A stretch of 64,000 bases of DNA from contig HG738138.1 of NCBI GenBank assembly GCA_000499405.2, positions 12,401,208 through 12,465,207 of the forward strand. The letters run 5' to 3'. This stretch comes from Onchocerca volvulus. Taxonomy: Eukaryota; Nematoda; Chromadorea; Rhabditida; Onchocercidae. Below the pieces are notes generated by a model. It was not told the DNA's origin. It was given only the letters and a program-made list of their open reading frames with translations, and searched no databases. The translations under genes were made by a program, and so were the position numbers. This document shows positions 53,851 through 64,000 of the stretch, piece after piece. Positions within the stretch are counted from its first letter, which is position 1, and every line of letters starts with the position of its first letter.

Positions 53851-54569
53851 TTTTTTTTAAAGATGTTTCACAAAACTGTGTTTTCAAATGAATCATACAA
53901 TCATTTATTTATATTTGAGAATTGGAACCAATTTTAATTTAGCTACAATTTTGAAAATAGTTCATGCTAAGTTTTTGAATATATTTCTATTTTATCTTGA
54001 TATAATATGACAATACCATATCGATCAATAATATCTCTATATTTGAATCTTCAATTATATTCGATTTATAATAACAATTTCTGCAACAGTTATGGGAATT
54101 CGAATACTAATATCCTGAATTAAACCGTTAAACCAGCAAGACTTTCATTTAACTTTAAAAGTTTATAAATTTAATTGCATTAGCTGGAAACTATCTAGTA
54201 TTTTCTTGACGAAATACTAGGATGTTTTGATAAAAAAGTATGTGGCAAAAAATTTTCCAGCCATGTGAATGGTTTCCAACATTTTCACATTCTCTGTTAA
54301 AGAAAAAATAAATATAAAAAGAAATGCTTCTCAACAGACTGATAGGTGCATCATGAATTATAAATTAATCAAAAAATAATAAATTTGAACTGTTGAATTT
54401 TCTAAATTATCTTTATTTTATAAAATTGAAGAAATGATTTTTTTTTTTTCGCAAAACTTTTGTTTGAATGAATCCTGCACTCGTACTTGCAAATTGGTCC
54501 TTTTCTTCCTTCGCATTTGCAGTCCTTTTTTCTTCTTGAAGGCTTTTTCAAAACTTTTAAATGATGAAT

Positions 54570-54588
54570 TGTTGTTGTTGTTGTTGTT
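54570..54588. repeat. GTT trinucleotide repeat
   Basis: Six GTT units on the plus strand. Read on the minus strand they give a poly-Asn run inside a 72-codon open frame at 54636-54418 that I do not accept as a gene. Confidence 0.85.
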
Positions 54589-56409
54589 CAATGCAGCTCT
54601 TTTTACTGTATGACTCATAGATTTAAATGATTTCAAATTTTTTTTAAATATTTTTCACAATTAACAGTTACACGGGGAAAGTTTCGAAAATATTGATAGC
54701 ATTTATTATTATGTGCATCATATGTACACGTATATTATGCACGCCAATACGAAATAATAGTACAATTTACGCCAAAAAAAATCTTATCGATTGCAGTTGT
54801 TAAGATGCTTCGCTCATTTATATTCTTTCTGATTGATTTAAATTGTTTAGCTTAAGTCAATAAGTGAACGATAATTAATTAATAGTCTGTTTGAAATTTC
54901 CAAGAATATGTTAATTTTATATAATCTTCCACTTCATTTCTCGATAAAAAACAAGTGTCGAGAAAAATGTAAGCAAAGGAAAAAGGATTTGAAAAAAAGG
55001 GTTTGAAGAAAAATTTAGTTCGAAAGCATAAACTGATGTTTAATTCATGTTATAACAGCTTTACTTCATGATTATATGTGAAAATATGTCTTGAGAATAC
55101 CTTGAGGCTCAGTAAGATGACCAGTGCTAGTTCAGAACTATACCTTAAGGTTCAATAAAATAATTGATATATTCATGCAGTTATGGAATTTTTTTGCAAA
55201 TACGCTTCATGTTTTAATAATTTCGAAATAAACGTTTATAATACTTTTGAAATTGATTTTTGACCTAATGAAAAATATAAAGTATCATATATCCGTCAAC
55301 ATTTACCATCTTTATGCATAGCAGTTTATTAAAATATTTTTCTTGCAAAATTATGACCGACTACTCATTTCTTATCTTCATCATCATTTTTTATCTCTTT
55401 AATTCATATCTTCCAATTATTCACCTTTCGTATGGATCAGCAGCCATATAATATGACAATTACCTCCCTTCTGTATGAATTGTGGAAAATTACAAATTTA
55501 ATTTCATTTCTGATTTATCATATCAACATTCTCTCAATTATTATTTCATCGATATATACGAATAAATTGCATCTTCATTATGATATTCTCCCTGAAATAT
55601 TTCTTGATATTTTCATTAAGGTTCAAAGCTTTTTTTTTTTTTTTGAAGTTATTTGATTTCATTGTTTACAACAGGTAAAGTAGTTTGAAATTTGCTGAAA
55701 GTCAAAGATCCATTTTTCTTCCAACGATCAATACATAATCCAAATTTTGCAGCTTTCTTCTTTTTTTTTTTTTTTTCAGAAAATTATGGTATTTTCACAT
55801 TAAATTATCCATCAAATTGAAGCATTTAAAAAAAAAAAAAATCTGAAATTATCGAAAATTTTCATTGCTTTTTTTTGATACAATCTGTCATAATCTTATT
55901 TCTTCATAAATTCATTATTCTTATCCAACGAAAGAAAAACTTATTTTTTCTTCTCTTTCCCCCTCCTTCTCTCTCATTTTTTGCAATAATTTGGAAGAAA
56001 CAATTTCTATGAATCATCTTACAACAGACGTATGGAAATGAGTGGAATTTTTGAAAAAAAAAAAAAAAAAAGGAAATGAAAAAAGGAGAAATGAAGATGA
56101 AAATCAATAGAAAATTGTCTCGCTAGAATGAAAATGTTTTCGAGCCACTTGCCGTCTACCATTTCATCTACTTCAAAGCAAACGACTGGTTTTTGAAACA
56201 AATTGAAAAATGAAAAAAGTGTATTTGTTTCTTTTTTTTTTTTGGTTAATTACTGTCAAAATAATTATTTAACCTTTCTTTCATTTCCTCCGCTTCCAAT
56301 CTGCACTTCATTGTAAGCAAATAGATGATCAAATCGTATTCGAAGAGAGAAAGAACATACTGTTTGATCTCGAAAAAAATCTCGCAAGTATAATACATGT
56401 GAAGAGAGA

Positions 56410-56522
56410 ATTCGATATGATTCCAAAATAAGTGAATATATTCGGGATGATTTCAAGATAAGCTGATTTATTCGTAGTTGATTCCGGAACAAGACAAACT
56501 GATTCCAGGACAAAACAGATAA
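56410..56522. repeat. 30-bp minisatellite (about 3.8 copies)
   Basis: Units start at 56410, 56440 and 56470, each beginning ATTCG and each exactly 30 bp, with a partial fourth from 56500. A shared GATTCCAAAATAAG-like core recurs with substitutions only. Because the period is a multiple of three, the minus strand reads as a degenerate 10-residue repeat, which explains a spurious 82-codon frame there. Confidence 0.75.
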
Positions 56523-57351
56523 ATTGAAATAGTGACATCAAACATTTCAGTGATCATTATGCCGGAAAAACTAGAGAAATTGCGAACTACTACATTGACA
56601 TTTCAATGACTAGCAGAATTTTTTGCCCGTAGAGAAGCCTGGAAAGTTGAGATTTTTTTGAATTGCTGGAGGAAACTAGAAAACTTGCCAGTCTTTTTTC
56701 CTTTTTCTTTTTTTTTTTGTTCTTTCAACTTCACTGCAACCTTTCATTTTCCAATTTCCGAGTTTCTGTACTCCACATTGAAATTACTTTAAATTTGTAA
56801 ATTAAATTTAAAAAAAGAACCTCGCCCCGAAATATGAAATCATATTTCATTTTTACACCCAATAAAATGTAAAAGGAACTTTTCCGGAATAAATCTTGAA
56901 ATGTTAAGTGAAGATTTTATAATATGAGTTTATTAACAAGGATGGAGCTTAAATTTTCCGATACTTCGAAGACTTTCCGGAACTTCATAAAATTACCGGA
57001 TACTTTCATAGGATACAGTTCGGAATGTATGTAATTTAAAGAATAAAATTAATCTCCACAAGAGAAATTCAATCATTCAAACTTTGAAAAGTTGAATGTT
57101 TTCGAATTAGTGAATTCTTGAAACGAATGATTGATCACTATTGGCTTAGACAAATACATAGATTGTTTTGTTTCCTGCGTCTGATTTTTAAACTGAGGCT
57201 GTGAGTGACGTGGATGGATTATTTCTCGAGCTTTTTGCTCAATCATTCTATGGTATTCAACGAGTACTGATGGGGAAATCAGACCTGATTCGACCTTAGT
57301 GAGGGCAAAGTTGGAAATGATAATCTACGAAATCACGAGTTCCCTCCATGA

Positions 57352-57443
57352 ATCCGGTTATCCGGCGGAATCATAGTCTCTCCCCTTTGCCTTGCATTCA
57401 ATAATCCATGTATCAAAGGTTTATTCTGTGCATCCGGTTATCC
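57352..57443. promoter_or_regulatory. Duplicated 12-mer upstream of the phosphorylase kinase gene
   Basis: ATCCGGTTATCC occurs exactly at 57352-57363 and again at 57432-57443, 80 bp apart, about 145 and 225 bp before the start codon at 57589. Its reverse complement contains GATAA, a GATA-factor-type core. The surrounding 57170-57450 is clearly less AT-rich than the preceding 20 kb, consistent with a promoter. Confidence 0.4.
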
Positions 57444-57574
57444 ACTCGTTTGTCTCGTATGATGTTGAGTTGCTTCTTTTTTTTTTGTCTCAAATAATAC
57501 ACACTTCTTCGGAAATATATTTCACTGGGAAATCTTAGTATGGATTTCTTTTCTTGTGTATTTTTATGGAGAGC

Positions 57575-57582
57575 AATTTCAG
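57575..57582 (+). promoter_or_regulatory. Probable spliced-leader acceptor of the phosphorylase kinase gene
   Basis: An AATTTCAG acceptor precedes the ATG at 57589 by six bases. With no upstream exon in frame, trans-splicing of the leader is the simplest reading and was used to choose this start over the in-frame ATG at 57556. Confidence 0.55.
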
Positions 57583-57588
57583 AATCAA

Positions 57589-60500
57589 ATGCTGGGTCAT
57601 AAAAAGCGATCCCGGAAACGTCGCGATGGAAATACACATTTGAGACGTTTAACGCAAGCTTATCTTACGTCAGTCACTCAATTGCAACCATTGGGTGTTC
57701 GTACTGCATATGATAAAGTGGATGGTGTCTACTATTTAGGTTGGTGTACCGTGAATGATAAATATGTTAGACATAAATATGTTTTCCTTTTTTCTTCTAA
57801 TGTTCCCGAAAAAGATGAAAAGAATTTGCTGTTAGCATATCTGCGAAGCCCCGAAAAAAATTTCCTTCCAATATTTGGTGTCTTTCCCAGATGAAATCAA
57901 GTAAATTTCAGGATAAAAAAAATTTCATAATCGTGATAAATTTGAACAGTGTTTATTAAATAAATTTTCAGATTTCATTTTTCGATAATGCTGTTAATAC
58001 TTTTTTTTATTGCAGTGCAACAGCTTATATTGAAACATCAAAGTGTAACTAGCGGATTATTCCCACGATATTCTAAAAATCGTGAAATTGGCTTTGTCAA
58101 GGATAGCATCTATTGTGCTTTGGCATGTTGGACTTGTTCGCTTGCTTACAAGTAATTTGTTGTTTTCTTAATAATGATCATTATAAGAATGGATTGGATC
58201 AAAATATCAAACATAAGAAGTAGAGACACAACACCATTAAAATTTAATAAATTCTACATCTCTGGTCGCTAAAATATTATAAAAATTTTTCAATTCTTTA
58301 AGTTAGTTTTGTTACTTAGATTTAGACTAAATTTTTTTTTGTTTTGTGGCCTATTTTTAAAAAAAGAGAAAAAACAGTATTGATAATGCTATTAACAATT
58401 AAAGTAACAAAACTAACTTAGAGAATTGAAGAATTTTTATCTTACAGACGATTGGACGATGATCGAGGACGACAAACCGAATTGAGGCAATCGGCAGTGA
58501 AAGCGATGCGAGGAATTATGTTTTGCTGGATGCAACAACTTAATAATGTATGTTATACGATCAAAATTACTGACTTGAAATTTCGATGTAAAAGTATTGA
58601 AAGAATGATACCGGTTGATAAAGAATATCATAGTTTAAGGTGTTTCCAAGGTTCATTTCTTTTTCAGTGTATCGCGATTTGTATATTTCTGACCGGTTAA
58701 AGGCGCTTTTTATATCCATCGCAAGGAGCAAAACATTTGTCTGGAATATCTCAACAAAATAAAAATTATTCGATTAATGAAAAGCAAAATTCCAGAAATC
58801 GCTGTGTTTTAGAATCATTTCTAATTTTCTCGAAAATTTTCTAAAGATTTTGATCTATTTTGCAATTCGATGAATATTCCGATCTTATGTTATCTTTCAG
58901 CTCAATCATTTCAAAGAAAATATTTCACCGGAATTTTCTTTGCATGCACGCTTTGATTTGCACACAGGCATGATTCTTGCAACACCGAACGAAAAAGTAT
59001 GATCAGAAATATTAAGATATTTTGTTTATAATCTAGAGATTTGAAAACGAAATTATTCAGATTGCTGCTTCCAATTTGCATAGCGGGAATGATATTGTCA
59101 AAATCAAAATTATAATTTATGTGAGAAGCACAAAATATGATCAGTTTTTTCGTTTTTTTGATTCCTTTTTTTATTTCGAACTTATATAAAGTCCTAAATT
59201 ACAGAAATATGGACACTTACAAATGGACCTTATTGCATTATATCTCTTGGCCTTAGTTCAGATGACTGCAGCTGGTATTCAGGTATCTTTGCTTATATAT
59301 CCTTGTTTATAACTCACCTTTTTTAAGTATTTCACACTAATTCTTTTTTAATGTGTACTGCTCATTGACTAAAATGAACCACTGTAGGAAAAAATTATTT
59401 GCCTGCATATTCTTCCCGAGACATATATTAAGTTTCTTAGCGAAAAAGGTCAATTAAGCAATTCACATTTGCCCGAAGTAATTCCAATAATTTAACAATT
59501 TATATTTACCTTAACCATTTCTGGTAATTTAAATCATATTTCGGGTATGTTATTACGATTCTCAGCCGAGGACTTTTAACAGGTAATTTATACGCACGAT
59601 GAAGTCTGCTTTGTCCAGAATCTTGTTTTCTATATCGAACGAACTTATCGTACACCAGATTTTGGTATGTGGGAAATAGGTTCGAGGTATAATGTTGGTG
59701 AACGCGAACTTCATGCTAGCAGTCTTGGCATGGTGAAGGTATGTTTTGGTTTGCTGTTTGATTTCTATTCTAAGATATTTACTCAGTTGTGTCTTTTTAA
59801 GATGAAAAGTGTCTTTTCAATGATTATTATGCACACAATATTTATAAAGATACTTGAGGTTTAATCAAGTAGTAGCTGTCTTTATAGTTTCCTAACAATC
59901 TCCAATCCTAAATTTCATGAAATTGTTAGGCACTTACTATTCAACCTGTATTGTAAAACATTCTTTGCAGGCTGCGTTGGAAGCAATAAATGGTTTTAAT
60001 CTTTATGGAACGGCTGGAACTAGTTCATCTGTAATATATGTTGATATTGACGGGCATAACAGAAATCGTACTACTTTTGAAACGATTTTGCCGAGGGAAA
60101 GTAATTCGAAGGTAAGCGATCGATGGATTTGAAGTTAAGATATTTCAATTGTATGAAAGTTAAAAATGATTTGGAATTGTTACAGAATACTGATGCTGCA
60201 CTGCTCCCATCAATAGGATGGCCAGCTTTTGCAACGCATGATGCGCAACTCTATGAAAGAACCTTTGACAAATGTATTCGACGTCTGGAAGGGCGATATG
60301 GATTGAAGAGGTAGCTTAGCATCTAAGTTTATGATATATCTTATTATGATTCGTCTTTTTATATGCACTTTCATTATAATGATAGGAAGGCTAGCAAAAT
60401 TTGTTAAGCAGTTTTAAATTCTTCTCCAGCTGCTTGGAACCTATTATGTGCTGCCAAAGCTATGCGAATGGTCTAATGCTTTAGTGTTCTCAGTAAAGCC

Positions 60501-63500
60501 TATCGCCTATATTTCCTATAGTGGAAGATGATGGTGCTGTTTCCACCATTGCTTTCGATATAAGTTGATGTGCCATTAAGTTCATAAATGCGATCTGTAA
60601 CAGAAGCGTATAATTAGCTACACTAGTGTCATGCTTAGTCCAAGAATTTTTCTACATTCGAAAATTTTTATCCTTAATTAATGATATAATTAATGCTTGC
60701 ACATTTTTCACCGTTTTTGGTTGGTTTCATCAAGGAAACTCAATTTTTCATGAATTTTGATTATTTTGCTTATTACATATTACATATTTCCAAGGTACTT
60801 ACATTCGAAGAAATTCTTTTTCCGGTTACTTAATGCATCCGTTTTTGCTTTTGCAAAGTGAGTTTCTTTTTTTTTTTTTTATCTTAGATTTCTCCGGGAT
60901 GGCTATCATACTGAACTTGAAGATGCTTCGAAGCAATATTACGATGAGCACGAAACATCACGTTTTCAGAATATCGAATGTCAATTTCCAGTTTTCTTCG
61001 CCTATATTGCAATCACCGGTATTTTTTCGTATGAGTATTTAAAGTAATGCATCTAAAACTTGTATTTTAATGATCTTATCTCTATTTTTATTCTTGAATT
61101 TTTCAGCTCATTTTCGTGGGGAACGAAAATTATCTAATTCTTATTGGGAAAAAGCCAAAGATATGCTTGTCTCGAATGAGAAAAGTTGGTCTTACCATTA
61201 ATTGATCTTTTAATATTGTTGGCATGTTTTAATACTTCATAGTAAAATATATCAACTGCTTAAATACGTAATCCCGAAGATATGTATTATTAACTGAAAA
61301 TTGTTTTGATACAAGGTATGTGATGCGAAGTTTCACCTTCAGCATCATATTTGGTGATGCCGGAATGCTACATTATTGATGAAGAGCACATGCATGACGA
61401 AAGAATGAATCCAAATTCCCAAGATTTTTATCCAGCAAGCCCATACGAATTTGGCCACCATCTTTGGTCTAATGCTGTTTATCTAATAGCGTTACTTTTA
61501 AGTAAGATTGTTTTCCTATTTTTTTTCCAAATTTATGGCAGTCATGATCTTTCGATTTTATGCAAATCAGCCGTAGTCTTGTGAAGTCTTCAGTTCAACA
61601 TCACAGAATGTAAATGTATTTTGCAAATTGAGAATCTGTTGTAAATTGTTCGAGTCAATACATTAATATTATTATCCGTAAAGGGTTCCACTTGGCTGGC
61701 TGCTCAAATATTGAGTATGTATGTAGAGGTGAAAGATTGCAACTGAAATCAAGTAAGAGTATGGCATGGTAGTTGATGATTAAACTTAGCCTTTCAATAC
61801 CGAGTACATCGTATTGAAAGCTAGAGTTTGCTTTATAATTTGTGCAAGTATGGACGAAAGTAACGGGGTGACAGTACACTTCAAATACAAGAATTCTTTG
61901 GATCCGATTTAATAATTTGCATATAGGATTCAAAAAAAGCCTTGATTCAAACTAACCGATCACATATTTGTACGAATTTTTTAGAAGATGAGTACATTCA
62001 TTCAACAGATATGGATCCGATCTGTCGACATCTTCCAGCCAGTCAACGGCCGAAGTACCAGAATCGCCATTCCGTATTTCAGGTTAACATTACGACGATT
62101 TTTATATAGTAATAATAGTAATAATAATAATAATATTAAACCTGAGAAAAAAGTGGTATTTTTTGCTTGAAACGTTCAGTATTTTGTTTAGCGTGATATG
62201 GAAGAAGCAAATGGAAGCGTAAGTTTCTTTTCAGTAGTGGATGCCTGCGTTTTTTTTTATTTAGGATATCGAATTTGAGTTTGCAAAGGAAGCAATGGAA
62301 GGACTGTCTAACAGCTAGAAAAAGGAAGAGAAAAGAGATTTTTTTTTTTTTTTTGCTTCTTTACATCAGATTTTTAACATGAAACAGATGCTACATGAGC
62401 TTGTAAATTAACGATCGATTTTGAAGTTTCTGGAAATATATTTTGGAGATATTCTACTCTGCTTCTGTTACGTTGTAATTTGAGTGTTGTGCTCATTCGC
62501 TTCTTTACCAATTATTCATCAAACAAATTCTTGTCCACGCCGGTATAACTTTACATTTGCTACATCATAAAGCTTAGAAATTTAAAAAAAAAGCGTAAAA
62601 AACGTTTCGTCGTTTATTGCATCCAGACGACTTTTTCTGAGATATTAGCTATATGTGCCACTACTCAGAAGGAATCATACATAGGTAAGCATTCCATCTC
62701 AATGTAAACACAAAATATCCCGAAATCTCATTTTCTGGATGACTTGCACTTAAAAGTAGGGTTGCGGGAAGCGCCTTGTTAAATGCATGTTATATCTGAT
62801 TTTCACTAAAGGGCTATTGCATGCTTTCTTGGGGGTTTCCTCAAATGGAATCCATATTTCGAATGGACTAATCGGAATAAGTGCTGAAAATAATGCGGTA
62901 TTCCGATTTAGCTTTATCCATCCCTAAATTTCTCGTGGTTTTTTATTTATCAAATCGGGTTTCTATTCGTCGGTCTTTTGGTTGTCAACAACATGCTTGT
63001 TTTCTTGCTAATAACTGATCAATGTTGTAGCGCGCTGTTGACAGTTTTAATTTTTCAGAATATTAGCTTAAAAAATTTATCTGTGCTTTCTTTCATCGCT
63101 TCTAATATTATTTAGGGAAACTCTTGCATGATCTCTTTCAGAGTAGTATGGAAGGCGATCCTGTTGTTCAAGTTGTTCTAATTGCTGAGTCAAGTCGTTT
63201 GCAAATGATGCTTTCAACATATGGCATTGATACTCAGACGCCTCATGATCTTGAGCCAGTACGAATTTGGCCGAGTTGGAAAATGGTAAAGGTATGTGTG
63301 TTATCCAAAACTGTCGATTGTTTCATGTGTCAATGTTTTACTGGACAGATTTAGGAAAAGAAATGATTTCTCCATTTTCCTTTTCCTGTGCGATTATTGT
63401 TTAAGATTGACGTTGAAATTAGACAGTTATTTAAAAAAAAAAAAGAATATTCATTACCAGTGCTCAATTATTTTTTTGGTTTTCCAGGTATTTGAATTCT

Positions 63501-63676
63501 TAGGAAAGAATGAAAAAATGGGCTTAAGTGGTCGACCAGGACGACCATTTGGACCTCTTAATACAAGCAAAATTTTCAAACGTTTTGGTGATACCATTCT
63601 TTGTTATCCATTATTATTCGAAGTAAAAAACTTCTACATCAATGCAGATCCGGCGGTATTAATCAATGAAATTAAG
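57589..63676 (+). CDS. PHKB: Phosphorylase b kinase regulatory subunit beta, N-terminal half (runs off right edge)
   Basis: Fourteen exons join in phase to 596 codons: 57589-57739, 58016-58151, 58448-58547, 58901-58996, 59205-59282, 59583-59738, 59971-60111, 60186-60310, 60888-61018, 61107-61184, 61343-61501, 61985-62082, 63142-63291, 63488-63676. Blocks match PHKB in order: [102 protein letters not shown] with TYGIDTQTP, and [19 protein letters not shown]. The INGFNL, HNRNRTT and NTDAALLP forms favour beta over alpha. The glucoamylase-like (GH15-type) fold occupies this half. The subunit is part of the (alpha-beta-gamma-delta)4 complex that couples calcium and PKA signals to glycogen breakdown. 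The known protein is ~1090 residues, so the C-terminal half lies beyond 64000. The last donor (63677, phase 0) has no convincing partner exon in the window. Confidence 0.96.
58279..58440. repeat. 39-bp inverted repeat abutting a splice acceptor
   Basis: In the intron between phosphorylase kinase exons 2 and 3, arms 58279-58317 and 58402-58440 are complementary at 37 of 39 positions around an 84-base spacer. The right arm ends exactly seven bases before exon 3, next to its CTTACAG acceptor (58441-58447), so the branch-point region lies within the stem. Confidence 0.88.
62108..62136. repeat. AAT simple repeat
   Basis: Short run of AAT/AGT units in the 1-kb intron between phosphorylase kinase exons 12 and 13. 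Confidence 0.85.
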
Positions 63677-64000
63677 GTATTATTATATTCTAGTTTTGCA
63701 ATAAGTACATGGCGATAAAATAATGGTCAGATTTTCTTAGAAAATGCTTAAAATACAATGCTATTTCTGAATAGGATGCTCCATACAATCATTTGAGGCA
63801 GAGTGTTGATTTGCCTTTGCATTGATTGGCTGAATTTGTTACTGGTTAAGCGTTCGTTGATTCATATCTATATTACTTTAATCAGGCAGCATTGTCTTCC
63901 TAGTTCCGTTGAGGATTCTGGAGACTACCTTGTTTTTGCTGACCCATGTCTTATACACCGCAATTAATTGTCCAAGTCATACTTTAAATTTAAGAGTCTA

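Larger units (their letters stand above)
35321..57588. other. ~22-kb AT-rich region without a supportable gene
   Basis: The region lies between two divergently transcribed genes. Open frames here are short (60-132 codons), built of Phe, Ile, Lys and Asn from A/T runs, and show no family resemblance or linked splice sites. I saw no tRNA, snRNA, spliced-leader RNA or rRNA. It holds many A and T tracts, a perfect 17-bp hairpin at 50068-50105, a TA tract at 53829-53850, a GTT repeat at 54570-54588 and a 30-bp minisatellite at 56410-56522. Very long introns of an unseen gene, or distal regulatory DNA, remain possible. Confidence 0.6.

Noticed and set aside
54418..54636. Basic 72-codon frame with a poly-Asn run
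   Set aside because: Poly-Asn comes from the GTT repeat and the Lys runs from T tracts. No splice partners.
56265..56541. Two overlapping minus-strand frames with an apparent 10-residue repeat
   Set aside because: Explained by the 30-bp minisatellite, whose period is a multiple of three.
57413..57637. 74-codon minus-strand frame over the start of the phosphorylase kinase gene
   Set aside because: Antisense shadow of exon 1 and its upstream region.
63777..63825. Exon-like segment after a TAG, reading to a stop within 16 codons
   Set aside because: It does not match the expected continuation of the phosphorylase kinase beta subunit. The true next exon is probably beyond the window.
1..64000. 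CRISPR arrays, prophage, viral or transposase genes
   Set aside because: No regularly spaced repeats, integrase/transposase motifs or viral protein signatures were seen; repeats present are simple, tandem or foldback types.

Overview
This window is AT-rich eukaryotic nuclear DNA with many short exons (most 70-240 bp), GT-AG introns with T-rich acceptors, and splice-acceptor-like sites a few bases upstream of several start codons, as expected for spliced-leader trans-splicing. With the nematode-type gene content (a secreted ShKT-domain protein, a vti-1-like SNARE), it suggests a nematode. The base composition and long AT-rich spacers fit a filarial (spirurid) worm, but that narrower placement is inference. 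There are no bacterial operons, CRISPR arrays, transposase genes or recognisable tRNA/rRNA genes.

Layout. 1-4088: non-coding, with a hairpin, an AAT-rich simple repeat and diverged direct repeats. 4089-6984 (+): a secreted ShKT + nitrobindin/THAP4-like protein in six exons. 8078-10651 (-): the SNARE Vti1, convergent with the previous gene. 11639-13841 (-): mitochondrial ribosomal protein uS7m (MRPS7), directly upstream of vti-1 on the same strand. 13842-19412: spacer with a ~375-bp foldback element and weak traces of an unidentified minus-strand gene. 19413-22035 (+): five exons encoding only the C-terminal domain of cysteinyl-tRNA synthetase; no catalytic N-terminus is visible in the window. 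22036-26172: spacer with one pre-miRNA-like hairpin. 26173-35320 (-): an old-yellow-enzyme (NADH:flavin oxidoreductase) family protein in ten exons; its last, unusually large exon adds a ~680-residue acidic tail, and the conserved active-site histidine pair is replaced. 35321-57588: about 22 kb without a supportable gene. 57589-63676 and beyond (+): the first 14 exons (596 codons) of the phosphorylase kinase beta subunit, running off the right edge.

The genes do not form one pathway. They are housekeeping functions (glycogen metabolism, endosomal/Golgi fusion, mitochondrial translation) mixed with lineage-specific proteins. The most unusual items are the orphan CysRS C-terminal gene, the tailed and active-site-altered flavin oxidoreductase, the ShKT-nitrobindin fusion, and several inverted repeats, one of which abuts a splice acceptor. 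Exon boundaries were set by hand from splice consensus, reading phase and recalled family resemblance. No database search was run.
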